A stretch of 64,000 bases of DNA, from assembly GCF_001417775.1 (NCBI RefSeq), contig NZ_BBZJ01000014.1, positions 248,001 through 312,000 on the forward strand, read 5' to 3'. The DNA comes from Streptomyces sp. TP-A0356. GTDB lineage: Bacteria > Actinomycetota > Actinomycetes > Streptomycetales > Streptomycetaceae. The position numbers and the translations under genes are program-made. Shown in pieces: positions 15,600 to 24,722 of this stretch; the stretch's first letter is position 1, and each line of letters opens with the position of its first letter. The notes under the pieces were generated by a model. It was given only the letters and a program-made list of their open reading frames with translations. It was not told where the DNA came from and did not search any database.

Positions 15600-18305
15600 G
15601 TGATCAGATGGAAGTGGAGAGGCGCGGGCGCCTTGGCCGCCGCTCTCTCCGTCAGTTTGCTCGCAGGCCCCGCGGGCCTCTCGACGACCAAGGCCGAAGC
15701 CAGCGCCCATCCGGCGGCAGGCGTTGGCTCGTGCACCATCAAGAACTGGAAACCCAGTGCCGACCCCGACGACGCCCCCAGACTCCCCGAGGGCAAGCGT
15801 CCCCAGTCGTACAAGCCTGACGACTTCGACTGCGTCGGTGCCACCTTCGCGAAGAAGGGCGTGGAGTTCGCGAAGTTCCCGCAGCCGCACAACTTCCACA
15901 TCACCAACAGGAAGACGGTCCGGTCGGTCTCGCAGTGCCGGACGGGGGTCTGCCCGGCCACGACCAGCGTGATGCAGCCGACCGCGGCGGCCAACCCGCT
16001 GGCCCCCTACTTCCCGCCGTTCAAGCACGTCGTGGTCGTCCTACGGGAGAACCACACCTTCGACGACTACCTGGGTGACTGCGCCACCGCGATCGCGGCG
16101 GGCTGCAACGGCGTCATGCAGAGCACCAACCACGTCAGTTCCGTGCCCAACCTCCACACGCTCGCCAAGACCTACGGGCTGTCGGACGCCTACAGCACGG
16201 GCACACAGCCCCCCAGCGGCCCCAACCACTGGTGGCTGTTCTCCGGGCAGTCGGCGTCCAGCTCGCAGCAGCAGTCGTACCCCACCGCCACCGGCACCCA
16301 GTTCGACCGGTTCCTCAACGGCACCGGCGGCAAGACCTTCCCGTTCGTCACCAACGGTGACATCTACTGGATGGTCAACAGCGGCAGCGGGTACTGGCGC
16401 AACCCGTCCACCGGCAACGTCGAGTGGCTGCCCGTCAACCGCCCCGGCACCACCGTCCCCGAGGAACTGCACTACAACGAGTACACCACCAAGGGACAGA
16501 ACGTCTCCGACCAGACCATCGCGAACGACTACCTGAGCTACGTCAGCGCCAACGGCCTGCCGGCCTATTCCTACGTCGAGTTGTTCAACGACCATCCGGG
16601 CACGTACCAGGACATCCCGACGAACGACGCCACCACCAAGCAGGTCGTCGACTCGATCATGGGCAACGCGGCCTACAAGGACAACACGCTCATCGTTGTC
16701 ACGGAGGACGACACCCAGAACGGCAGCAACGGCCCCGACCACGTCAGCAACACCTACCGCGTGCCGCTGGTCGTCATCGGGTCACCGACCTACGTGAAGC
16801 AGCACCACCTCTCGCACGTCGCGTACAGCACGGACAACGTGCTGGCCGCGATGGAACGCGTGATGGAGAACAACAACCCGGGCATCATCGACCCCAACAA
16901 CAACATCGGCCTGTCGTCCTTCCCCATGACGACGGCCGACCAGGCGGCCCTCGGCGATCCCCTCGAGGACTTCTGGGTCCAGGGCTCCACCCCGCTCACG
17001 GCCACGGCCTCCGCGTCGCCGACGTCGGGCAACGCGCCGCTGAGCGTGAACTTCAGTGGCTCGGCCACGGGCGGCACGTCCCCCTACTCCTACAACTGGA
17101 ACTTCGGCGACGGGTCGGCGGCGAGCACGGCCCAGAACCCCGGCCACACCTACAACTCGGCCGGCACCTACACCGCGACCCTCACCGTCACCGACAGCTC
17201 CTCACCGGCGAAGACGGCCCAGTCGACGGTCACCGTGACGGTCAGCGCCGTCGGCAGCGCGCTCACGGCCTCCGCATCCGCCACGCCGACCTCCGGACAG
17301 GTCCCGTTGAACGTCTCCTTCAGCGGCACGGGCACCGGCGGAACCCCGCCGTACTCCTACAGTTGGAACTTCGGCGACGGCTCGGCGGCGAGCACGGCCC
17401 AGAACCCCAGCCACACCTACAACTCGGCCGGCACCTACACCGCGACCCTCACCGTCACCGACAGCTCCTCACCGGCGAAGACAGCCTCGTCGAACGTCTC
17501 GATCACGGCCTCGCCGGTCGCCGGGACCGTTCCTGACGCGCCCACCGGCCTGACCGCGACCGGCGGCAACGGCCAGGCGTCACTGTCGTGGACGGCTCCC
17601 GCCAGGGACGGGGGTGTCTCCATCACGAACTACCGGGTCTACCGCGGCACGTCCTCCGGCACGGAGACGCTCCTGACGTCGGGCGGCTGCAGCGGCCTCG
17701 GCGCCGTGCTCTCGTGCACGGACACCGGCCTCACCAACGGCCAGAAGTACTACTACAAGGTCAGCGCGGTGAACGCCATCGGCGAGGGCGCGCAGAGCAA
17801 CGAGGCAACCGTCACCCCGGGCAGCAGTTGCGTGGCGAAGCAGTTGCTGGGCAACCCCGGATTCGAGACGGGTACCGCGTCGCCGTGGTCGGCGACCAGC
17901 GGCGTGGTCAGCAACAAGACGGCACAGCCGCCGCACTCCGGGTCGTGGGACGCCTGGATGGACGGCTACGGCAGCACCCACACCGACACGCTGTCGCAGT
18001 CGGTCACCCTGCCGACCGTGTGCACCACCTACAACGCCAGCTTCTGGCTGCACATCGACACGGCCGAAACGAGCACGACAACCAAGTACGACACCCTGAA
18101 GGTGCAGGTGCTCGACAGCTCCGGAACGGTGCTGTCCACGCTGGCCACCTACTCCAACCTCGACCACAACACCGGATACGTCCAGCGCAGCTTCAACCTG
18201 GCGCAGTACGCCGGGCAGAACATCACCCTGAAGTTCACCGGCGCCGAGGACTACACGTACCAGACGTCGTTCGTGGTCGATGACACGGCGCTGAACGTGA
18301 GCTGA
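15600..18305 (+). CDS. Secreted phosphoesterase with PKD and FN3 domains
   Basis: A 901-residue exported protein. A basic start and hydrophobic stretch (residues 1-36, GAGALAAALSVSLLAG) form a signal peptide. The phosphoesterase domain (phospholipase C/acid phosphatase AcpA family, about residues 140-460) has HVVVVLRENHTFDDYLGD, SGPNHWWLFSG and VVTEDDTQNG with family metal-binding residues. Two PKD domains (about 465-640, each with WNFGDGS), one FN3 domain (about 645-740) and a jelly-roll-like C-terminal domain follow. It probably releases phosphate from extracellular substrates while the tail binds a polymer or cell surface. GTG 15600 has GGAGG nine bases upstream. The two PKD units are nearly identical in DNA, indicating recent duplication. 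Confidence 0.88.
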   Translation: MIRWKWRGAGALAAALSVSLLAGPAGLSTTKAEASAHPAAGVGSCTIKNWKPSADPDDAPRLPEGKRPQSYKPDDFDCVGATFAKKGVEFAKFPQPHNFHITNRKTVRSVSQCRTGVCPATTSVMQPTAAANPLAPYFPPFKHVVVVLRENHTFDDYLGDCATAIAAGCNGVMQSTNHVSSVPNLHTLAKTYGLSDAYSTGTQPPSGPNHWWLFSGQSASSSQQQSYPTATGTQFDRFLNGTGGKTFPFVTNGDIYWMVNSGSGYWRNPSTGNVEWLPVNRPGTTVPEELHYNEYTTKGQNVSDQTIANDYLSYVSANGLPAYSYVELFNDHPGTYQDIPTNDATTKQVVDSIMGNAAYKDNTLIVVTEDDTQNGSNGPDHVSNTYRVPLVVIGSPTYVKQHHLSHVAYSTDNVLAAMERVMENNNPGIIDPNNNIGLSSFPMTTADQAALGDPLEDFWVQGSTPLTATASASPTSGNAPLSVNFSGSATGGTSPYSYNWNFGDGSAASTAQNPGHTYNSAGTYTATLTVTDSSSPAKTAQSTVTVTVSAVGSALTASASATPTSGQVPLNVSFSGTGTGGTPPYSYSWNFGDGSAASTAQNPSHTYNSAGTYTATLTVTDSSSPAKTASSNVSITASPVAGTVPDAPTGLTATGGNGQASLSWTAPARDGGVSITNYRVYRGTSSGTETLLTSGGCSGLGAVLSCTDTGLTNGQKYYYKVSAVNAIGEGAQSNEATVTPGSSCVAKQLLGNPGFETGTASPWSATSGVVSNKTAQPPHSGSWDAWMDGYGSTHTDTLSQSVTLPTVCTTYNASFWLHIDTAETSTTTKYDTLKVQVLDSSGTVLSTLATYSNLDHNTGYVQRSFNLAQYAGQNITLKFTGAEDYTYQTSFVVDDTALNVS

Positions 18306-18369
18306 ACGCAGGACTGGAGTACAAGCCGTACCCGAGCTGAGTCCCAAATGCGAGTCGAACGGAATTGGC

Positions 18370-18400
18370 GGGCCGACCGGCAACTGGTGCCGGCCGGCCC
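18370..18400 (+). terminator. Hairpin terminator after the phosphoesterase
   Basis: Arms GGGCCGACCGGCA and TGCCGGCCGGCCC (12 of 13 pairs) enclose a 5-base loop, 65 bases past the stop codon. The rest of 18306-18785 shows no convincing gene. Confidence 0.65.
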
Positions 18401-18785
18401 GTCGCCGTTCGTCGGTCGGCAAGGCTCGCGCGTCCGCTCGGAGCCAGTCGCTCGATGTTCGACATCACGACCATTTCTGCATCCGTCTTCAGTACGCTGA
18501 CCTCACCGGTCGGGGTTTCGATGCCGGCGTGCACTCGGGCAGAGCATCGTTGAACGGGTACGCGTGGAACTCCTGGAGCACCGCGACCGGACGCGGCACT
18601 CGTGTGGGTGAGCGAGCCGGCCCTGCGTCGAGCGTCCACTTCCCACCCCCGAGGTGCTGTGCCCCGCACAGCTGATCGCAAGCACTGCCCTGTCGGCGAG
18701 GCAGGTGACACCTCTGCTGACGCCAGCTGTGCCAGCGACAGCCCGGCAGCCGAGCCGACTCGTCGCTCGCACTGTGTGGTGGTCG

Positions 18786-19082
18786 TCAGCCAGCCGCCTT
18801 GGCGATGATGCTCTCCATCTCCTCTCGGTCGAAGGCCCGCAGAGTCGTGGAACGGACGTTGCCCGCCCCACCGAGCTGCAGGAGTGCTGCTGTGGCCGTT
18901 TCGTCGTCGGGCGCCTCGACGATGGCCACGAGGTCGTATGGACCGACGGTCCAGTAGATACTCAGGAGCTTCGCCCCGAGCTTCTGTACCGCTGAGCCGA
19001 AGGTCTCGGCGCGCTTCGCGGTGTCCTTGTAGTTTCGGACTCCTTGATCAGTCCAGCTCAGCAAAGCGACGTACGTCGGCAT
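18786..19082 (-). CDS. GYD-domain protein
   Basis: A 98-residue protein of the GYD family (dimeric alpha/beta-barrel fold, function unknown). It has the expected YVALLSWTDQGVRNYKDT opening, WTVGPYDLVAIVEAPDDETA in the middle (here GPYD replaces the usual G-x-YD) and LRAFDREEMESIIAKA at the end. Full length for the family. It stands alone between a secreted enzyme and an IS relic, with no operon partner that would suggest a role. Confidence 0.8.
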   Translation of the reverse strand: MPTYVALLSWTDQGVRNYKDTAKRAETFGSAVQKLGAKLLSIYWTVGPYDLVAIVEAPDDETATAALLQLGGAGNVRSTTLRAFDREEMESIIAKAAG

Positions 19083-19325
19083 GTTCTTCCACCTTCTCGA
19101 GAAGACACATCACGAGGTCAAGCCTGGGCATCTAGTCCAGAACCCGCACGAGATACGCGCCCGAACGAGCATATGAGCGACCACAGGCATCGAGGGGCGG
19201 GCTGACATCCACGCCTGACATCGACGAAAGCGGACACCACCGGATCGCCGCGGTTCTCGGCAAAGTAGGTGCAGCCATGCAGCCACAGCGATCCAGAGCC
19301 GCAGTTATCGCGGATCGAACTCCTA

Positions 19326-19782
19326 AGACGTCGTCTCATTTGGTGAGTCTGCGGTAGCAGATGAGGCTGCAGGCGATGGCGGTGAAGGCGAGGAAGTGTT
19401 CGGCCTTGCGTTCGTAGCGGCAGTGCAGGCGGCGGCAGCCGCCCAGCCAGGACATGGTTCGCTCGATCGTCCAGCGTGCCGGCCCAGTCGGGTGGAGGAC
19501 TCGATGCCCTTGCGGGCGATGCGGTGCCGGATGCCTCGCTTGCGGAGCCATCGGCGCAGGTGGTCGTAGCCGTAGCCCTTGTCCGCGTGGAGCTTGGCGG
19601 GCCGCCGTCTGCGCGGGCCGCGGCGGGAACGGATCGGCGGGATGCCCCGGACGAGCGGCTCGAGCGCCTGGCTGTCGTGGAGGTTCGCTCCGGAGATGCC
19701 GATGGAGAGGGGTAAACCGGTCCGCTCGGTGATCAATCAGCACCAGCCCAGACTACCGATCACGCCAAATGAGACGACGTCT
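19326..19782 (-). mobile_element. Internally deleted IS5-like element with intact ends
   Basis: Perfect 18-bp inverted repeats (AGACGTCGTCTCATTTGG at 19326-19343, its complement at 19765-19782) bound only 457 bp. Inside is the 3' half of an IS5/DDE_Tnp transposase in two frames: TERTGLPLSIGISGANLHDS and LHADKGYGYDHLRRWLRKRG, then, after a frameshift near 19480, RWTIERTMSWLGGCRRLHCR and FLAFTAIACSLICYRRL. The first half including the first Asp is missing. It therefore cannot transpose by itself but keeps both ends and could be moved by a related full-length copy. Confidence 0.82.
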
Positions 19783-20064
19783 GAATGCGGATGTCACTTC
19801 CCCACCCGGCCCGGCTCGAACGGGCTGGTCCCCTCTCGACGACGGCCGAACCCTGACCCTCCACAACGGGCCGACATTGAAGGAAGCAGCCGCCGACCGA
19901 CGCAGGCCACGTCAATCGCACGGGTGCGTGACCGGCAAGGGCCACCAACGGGGTAGCTGGTAGCTCATCAAGGGCGAGGCACGGCGCTTGGTCATCGCGG
20001 ACCGGTTCCTGTCACCGTGCGGCGATGAGCAGGGCAGGCCGGACGACTGTGATACAGGGCGCGG
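19783..20064. other. Spacer with no recognisable gene
   Basis: About 280 bases between the IS relic and the TetR gene. No coding frame, hairpin or repeat stands out; it may be what remains of sequence lost with the IS insertion. Confidence 0.4.
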
Positions 20065-20781
20065 TCAACGTGCACGCTTGTCGATGAGTGCGGCCAAGCC
20101 GTCCAGGATGCGTTGCAGGCCGAACTCCCAGGCCTGATCCTGCCCGTCGGACTGGGCTGCTGACGCGAGGGCCCCAGTGAGCGCGGGAAATCGCTCGCCG
20201 TGTGCCTGCATCAGATCGCCGAGGAAGGCGCCCAGCTGGGCCTCGGGGTCGCCTGCGGGGCCTGCTGCACGGGCCTGCTGGGTGATAGCACGTACGTGAC
20301 CCACCAACAGGACAGCCGCGTCGATCCGTTCGGCACCGCTCAGCCCCGTACCATCCAGGGCCGCGACGGCGTGCTCCAGCCAGGACAGCTCTCCAGGCCC
20401 CGGGATCCGCGGCCCGACGGTGGCGTCCAGCGCCCAGGAGTGCCGGCCAAAGACGGTGATCAGCTGCCGGGCCCATTCCTCCAGCTGCTCTCGCCAGCCA
20501 CCGCGCCGTGCCCTCGCCGCCGGGTAAGGGCCGATCGCAGCGTCCACCATCAGAGCGACCAACTCCGCCTTGCCCGGCACGTAGCGGTACAGCGCCATCT
20601 TGGTCACGCCCAGTTGCGCGGCGACCCGCTGCATGGACACCTCGGCCAGCCCGTCCGAGTCGGCGATCTCGATCCCGGCGCGCGCGATGCCGTCCAGGTC
20701 GAGTTTCGGTCGGGGGCCCCGCGCGGGCTTAGGGCGCGGACCCCACAGCAGCCGCACCACCTCGGCGTGCTCGCCACCCAT
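20065..20781 (-). CDS. TetR-family transcriptional repressor
   Basis: A 238-residue regulator from ATG 20781 (GGAGGGG nine bases upstream). The N-terminal helix-turn-helix reads MQRVAAQLGVTKMALYRYVP. The C-terminal ligand-binding part resembles the TetR_C family that includes tetracycline-responsive repressors (WLEHAVAALDGTGLSGAER, VLLVGHVRAI). It is divergent from a FAD monooxygenase, and the 100-base gap holds two palindromes sharing GTGTC. The simplest model is repression of the monooxygenase and itself, released by the monooxygenase substrate. Confidence 0.87.
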   Translation of the reverse strand: MGGEHAEVVRLLWGPRPKPARGPRPKLDLDGIARAGIEIADSDGLAEVSMQRVAAQLGVTKMALYRYVPGKAELVALMVDAAIGPYPAARARRGGWREQLEEWARQLITVFGRHSWALDATVGPRIPGPGELSWLEHAVAALDGTGLSGAERIDAAVLLVGHVRAITQQARAAGPAGDPEAQLGAFLGDLMQAHGERFPALTGALASAAQSDGQDQAWEFGLQRILDGLAALIDKRAR

Positions 20782-20820
20782 GTCTGCCGCCCCTCCTGCC
20801 CTGGCCTTGCCGAACCATCT

Positions 20821-20861
20821 GTGTCTACGGTACACAGTAATTATCAGTGTCCGTAGGACAC
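20821..20861. promoter_or_regulatory. Paired TetR-type operators in the divergent promoter
   Basis: GTGTCCGTAGGACAC (20847-20861) is a palindrome with 6-bp arms and a 3-base centre. GTGTCTACGGTACAC (20821-20835) is a weaker copy 26 bases away. The pair lies between the TetR gene and the FAD monooxygenase, 22 bases before the latter's start, where bound repressor would block both promoters. Confidence 0.7.
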
Positions 20862-20882
20862 AGTTTTTGGAGGGGAGAACCC

Positions 20883-22076
20883 GTGAACAGGAACGTCCTC
20901 ATATCCGGTGCGAGTATCGCCGGCCCGGCGCTGGCTCACTGGCTGGGACGCCACGGCTTCAGGCCCACCGTCGTCGAACTGGCCCCGTCCCTGCGCCAGG
21001 GCGGCCAAGCCGTCGACTTCCGTGGTGAAACACATCTGACCGTGCTGGAGCGCATGGGCCTGATCCCCGAACTACGCCGTATCCAGACCGGCGGCAGCCC
21101 GGTGCGATTCGTCGACGAACTCGGCCGGACGCTGCTGCATCTGCCGGCCGAGTTCACCGGCGGCGAGATAGAGGTACTCCGCGGAGACCTGGCCCGAGTG
21201 CTGTACGAACACAGCCTCCCCTACACCGAGTACATCTTCGGCGACTCGATCACCAGCCTCGCCGAGACCTCCTCCGGCGTGCGGGTCGGCTTCCAACGCG
21301 GAGCCTCGCGCGACTTCGACCTGGTCATCGGCGCGGACGGGTTGCACTCCAACGTCCGACGCCTCGCCTTCGGCCCGGAGGAGAACTATGTGAGCCACCT
21401 CGGCTACTACGCCGCCACCTGGCAGCTGCCCAACGACCTGGGCCTGGGAAAGGGCTCGATCGGCTACAACGTCCCGGGTCGGTTCGCCTCCGTCGGTGCC
21501 GACCACCGGAACCCGGCCCAGGCAGGGGCGTTCTTCGTCTTCGCCGCACCTGAGCTGTCGTATGACCGCCGCGACCCCGAACAGCAGAAGCGTCTGATCG
21601 ACCACGCGTTCTCCGGCCTCGGCTGGGAGGTGCCCCGCCTGCTCGGCACGCTGCACCAGGCCCCCGACCTGTACTTCGACTCGATCAGCCGGGCGGACGT
21701 GGATACCTGGTCCACTGGGCGAGTGTGCCTCGTCGGCGACGCCGCCTGCGGGGCGACCATCGGCGGGATGGGCACGGGAACCGCCGTCGTTGCCGCCTAC
21801 GTACTGGCCGGCGAACTCGCGCGAGCCCAGGGCGACCACCGGGTGGCCTTCACCCGGTACGAGAGCAGGCTCCGCAAGTACGCCAGGGGCTGCCAGGCCG
21901 GCGGCGACCGCACCGGGAAGTTCCTCGCGCCCGGCACCGCAGCCGGCATACGGTTCCGCAACACTGTGTTGTCCCGTCTTCTGTTCCTGAACGGAATGCT
22001 CAGGCTGGGGGAGAAAGTCAGCAGCACCGTGGCCCTGCCCGACTATCCAGCCGGCCCCAGCCGCGTCAGCCGGTGA
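20883..22076 (+). CDS. FAD-dependent aromatic monooxygenase
   Basis: A 397-residue class A flavoprotein monooxygenase (FAD_binding_3 / PHBH fold). LISGASIAGPALAHWLGRHG is the N-terminal GxGxxG-type FAD loop. DLVIGADGLHSNVRR is the DG motif that contacts FAD and NADPH, and GRVCLVGDAACGATIGGMGT is the GD motif. Members hydroxylate polyketides and aromatics or inactivate tetracyclines and rifamycins. GTG 20883 follows GGAGGGG. The divergent TetR gene suggests inducible detoxification of an aromatic antibiotic or catabolism of an aromatic, but the substrate is not visible. Confidence 0.87.
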   Translation: MNRNVLISGASIAGPALAHWLGRHGFRPTVVELAPSLRQGGQAVDFRGETHLTVLERMGLIPELRRIQTGGSPVRFVDELGRTLLHLPAEFTGGEIEVLRGDLARVLYEHSLPYTEYIFGDSITSLAETSSGVRVGFQRGASRDFDLVIGADGLHSNVRRLAFGPEENYVSHLGYYAATWQLPNDLGLGKGSIGYNVPGRFASVGADHRNPAQAGAFFVFAAPELSYDRRDPEQQKRLIDHAFSGLGWEVPRLLGTLHQAPDLYFDSISRADVDTWSTGRVCLVGDAACGATIGGMGTGTAVVAAYVLAGELARAQGDHRVAFTRYESRLRKYARGCQAGGDRTGKFLAPGTAAGIRFRNTVLSRLLFLNGMLRLGEKVSSTVALPDYPAGPSRVSR

Positions 22077-22112
22077 CTCGGCTACCTTGGTGATGCCCGG
22101 GGACGCGGCGCG

Positions 22113-22445
22113 TTGAGGCGGGAGATCAAGGCGAGCGCCGTGTCCCAGCACTGGCCGGTCCGACCGAGCGACAACCGGATGGCCGAACTCGCAGGCAGGG
22201 ACGGCGAATTCGCGGCTGGTGTATCGGCGTCCGCGGACAATCCGATTGGAAGATCACCGCAGCGGCCGGGCGGCGGCTTCGGCACGCAGCCCGCGGTGCC
22301 TCGGCGACCAGAACGGTGCGTTGAGAGAGCCGTGGCCCGCTTGAGGGTCTCCACGTCCTCCCGCAGCCGGCGGTTCTCCCGGCGCGGTGCGGGAACTCAG
22401 GCGTGAACGAGCGGCCAGGACGCGGCTTCTTCTTGCCATTCCCAT
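22113..22445 (-). pseudogene. Heavily deleted IS3 remnant
   Basis: Reading the minus strand, KKKPRPGRSFTPEF (start of OrfA) is followed after a deletion by RRENRRLREDVETLKRAT (end of OrfA), and then by IRLSLGRTGQCWDTALA (around the catalytic Glu of OrfB), in changing frames. The pieces are closely related to the complete IS3 at 13.5-14.7 kb. At least two internal deletions have reduced about 1.26 kb to 0.33 kb. Confidence 0.75.
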
Positions 22446-22524
22446 GCGTCAGCCGGATGGCTGATCGGTATCCCGGCTTCTGAGTCAGCCCGACGTTCTC
22501 GTCTGCACCCGTTAGGACTGCGTG

Positions 22525-23301
22525 TCAGCTCTTGCCCGCGGCTTGCAGAATGAGCCTGGCGATCGCTTCCGGGTGCGTCACGAGCGAGAGGTGACCTGCG
22601 TCGACCTCGATGGTCGTGGCCTTCATGCGCTGGGCCATGAAGCGCTCAAGCTCGGGATTGATGGTGCGGTCGTTCTTCGAGACCGCGTACCAAGACGGCT
22701 TCTGATGCCAGGCGGCGACGCTCGTGGTGGGCGGAGCGGTCGACAGCGGCACTTGGGCCGCGTAGAGCACGAGGGCCTCCTTCCTGGGCACGCCGTTCGC
22801 GAAGTCCTGGAGGAACGCCGGCTGGCTCAGAAACCTGAAACCGTCCGAGGTGATGATTCCTGAGCTGACCGGAGGGGTTGGGAACTTCGCCGAGAGCGCG
22901 GCGAAGTCCTCGCCGGCTTCTGGGGCGCGGGCGGCGACGTAGACGAGTCCAGTGACGTTCGGTGCGAGCCCGGTCTGGGAGATGACGGTGCCGCCATAGG
23001 AGTGTGCGACCAGGAGAGTGGGCCCGTGCTGCCGGGCTAGTACGAAGTTCGTGGCGGCGACATCGTCGGCGAGAGAAGTAAGAGGGTTCTGCACCGCGGT
23101 GACGTTCAATCCGGCCGCTTGCAGCAGCGGGATGACCTTCGCCCAGGAAGAGCCATCCGCGTAGGCACCGTGTACGAGTACGACATTGCGTACTGCGGGC
23201 TTGCGGCTACGGGTTGCCGCCCGGGCCGTCGGGGCCCCGGAGAGCGTGGCTGCTGCGACTCCCGCGCCCAGAGCAGAGAACTGACGACGACTGATCACCA
23301 T
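22525..23301 (-). CDS. Exported alpha/beta hydrolase
   Basis: A 258-residue alpha/beta-hydrolase-fold enzyme. ATG 23301 gives SRRQFSALGAGVAAATLSGA, a twin-arginine-like signal with RR and a hydrophobic core ending in AxA. The oxyanion strand is VLVHGAYADGSSW, the nucleophile elbow is VAHSYGGTV (Ser), and the catalytic His is in DAGHLSLVTHP. Close relatives act on small esters or amides, and some confer stress tolerance; the substrate is unknown. An upstream in-frame extension to 23349 would bury the signal and is rejected. It stands alone between IS relics. Confidence 0.85.
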   Translation of the reverse strand: MVISRRQFSALGAGVAAATLSGAPTARAATRSRKPAVRNVVLVHGAYADGSSWAKVIPLLQAAGLNVTAVQNPLTSLADDVAATNFVLARQHGPTLLVAHSYGGTVISQTGLAPNVTGLVYVAARAPEAGEDFAALSAKFPTPPVSSGIITSDGFRFLSQPAFLQDFANGVPRKEALVLYAAQVPLSTAPPTTSVAAWHQKPSWYAVSKNDRTINPELERFMAQRMKATTIEVDAGHLSLVTHPEAIARLILQAAGKS

Positions 23302-23515
23302 CGGTACCGTCCCGTCCCTTACCGGTACGCATATTTCTTGGGCCTCCAATGGCGCCTACTTTTGAGCGCCGAGCCGGAGAGTGCTACCTGGGATACGCCG
23401 TTCGTATGGCGCCCCCAGTGGCTGCCCTCTCGGCACAAGGACCGGTGCCGGTTGGTTGCAACGACGTGCGCGGGGGCTTCCACGAAGTTCCACCGACGAA
23501 GGGGTCCGTGCTCCA

Positions 23516-23615
23516 TCCGTGGTGTCGAGGTGGAGCTTGCCGTTGTCCTCGACGTACGCCTCGCCGATGTGTGCCGGGCAGGCGTCGAGGTCGGCACGGC
23601 CCACCTTCCTGGGCC
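23516..23615. repeat. Relict also present near 13.3 kb
   Basis: About 90 bases here match 13240-13335 in the same orientation at roughly 80% by eye. In the minus-strand frame both encode a segment like VGRxDLDACxAHIxEAYxED followed by KLxLDT. The rest of 23302-23779 has no clear gene. The shared source gene is not recognised. Confidence 0.6.
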
Positions 23616-23779
23616 AGGAGCAGGATGAACATGTTCGGCCGGCGTCGCCTTCGGCGCGTGACGGAAGCCGGGAAGTCGGGCCTTCGAGGTCGCCCCGGGA
23701 CAGACGCGCGATGGGGAGGTCCGCCTCTTCCAACCGCTCGTCACTTACACTGTGGCCGTTACACACCGTGAGGGATCAT

Positions 23780-24331
23780 GTGAGAGACGTAACCGAATCA
23801 CTACGAAGACTGCAGCCCCACCTCGTGCTCCGCGGAGCACTGATCGCCGCGCTCGTCGCACAGTCGGCCGCGCTCGTCGCCCAGCAAATGCAGATCGACG
23901 ATCTGCAGACACAGCACATCGATCTGCAGGGACACCACGTCCAGACCGGACCCTCTGGCCCCTCCGGTCCACCCGGCCCCGCTGGCCCGCCCGGCCCTGC
24001 CGGCCTGAAAGGCAAAGACGGGAAGGATGGGAAGGAAGGGAAGGACGGGAGAGAGGGGACTCACGGAAGGGAGGGGAAAGAAGGGAAGGAAGGAAAGGAA
24101 GGCAAGAACGGCAAGGATGGGATGAACGGGAAGGATGGGCAGAACGCTGTCGCCAGACCAACGCCGACCGAGTCCCGCGGCCACCGTTGGAACAACCCGA
24201 ACAGGGCCCTCCCGGGCAACTCCTCCGTCCTGCCCGAGGACCATTGCATGACAGAACGGGGATACTCGCAGTTGCCGACGGCAACGCCCGACGAACTGCA
24301 GCACCAGCGCGAGTGTCGACCGGACCGGTGA
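23780..24331 (+). CDS. Collagen-like repeat protein
   Basis: A 183-residue protein from GTG 23780 (GAGG upstream). Residues about 1-18 are charged, 19-37 form a hydrophobic alanine/leucine segment (GALIAALVAQSAALVAQ) that could be a membrane anchor, and a short coiled coil follows (QIDDLQTQHIDLQGHH). Then about 22 uninterrupted Gly-X-Y triplets run from GPSGPSGPPGPAGPPGPA into a Lys/Asp/Glu-rich block (GKDGKDGKEGKDG). Collagen-like triple helices in bacteria are surface fibres or trimerisation stalks; the oppositely charged triplets here favour stable trimers. The C-terminal 55 residues carry one Cys-containing motif and no known domain. An in-frame GTG at 23768 is possible. Confidence 0.7.
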   Translation: MRDVTESLRRLQPHLVLRGALIAALVAQSAALVAQQMQIDDLQTQHIDLQGHHVQTGPSGPSGPPGPAGPPGPAGLKGKDGKDGKEGKDGREGTHGREGKEGKEGKEGKNGKDGMNGKDGQNAVARPTPTESRGHRWNNPNRALPGNSSVLPEDHCMTERGYSQLPTATPDELQHQRECRPDR

Positions 24332-24722
24332 CCAGGCGGGTTTGCTCGCTGCGGGAACGGGCCCGCGAACTCCTCGTCACGAATCAGGGGCCCGGCTCGT
24401 CCCGGACCCGGATCGCCGGACTCCCCTTCGGAACCCGGTCGGCGCCGGCCGCGCCACCCGCGCCGGACTCACCGGGACCTCGTCCCTGAGGTGGTGGGCA
24501 GTGCGGTTGCTGTACAGCAGGGAAGTACAGCAACCGCGGCCACAACCAACCGCCACCAAACCCGGGCGACCGTCTGATGTGCCCGGCAGATCTCGGGGAC
24601 CGCCGCACCCATCGGAGACGTACAGCCACGACGCGGTCCGTGTAACCTGCTGGGCACCCCGGCGCCATGTCTCGCCTGGGACGATCGGGTTCGCAACGAT
24701 CATCTTTCGGCTTGGAGGACGG
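24332..24722. other. Spacer before the TrmH-family gene
   Basis: Nearly 400 bases with no supported gene. A plus-strand frame is open through it but lacks a ribosome site and family similarity. It ends in TTGGAGGACGG, the ribosome site of the following gene. No strong hairpin is apparent. Confidence 0.45.
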
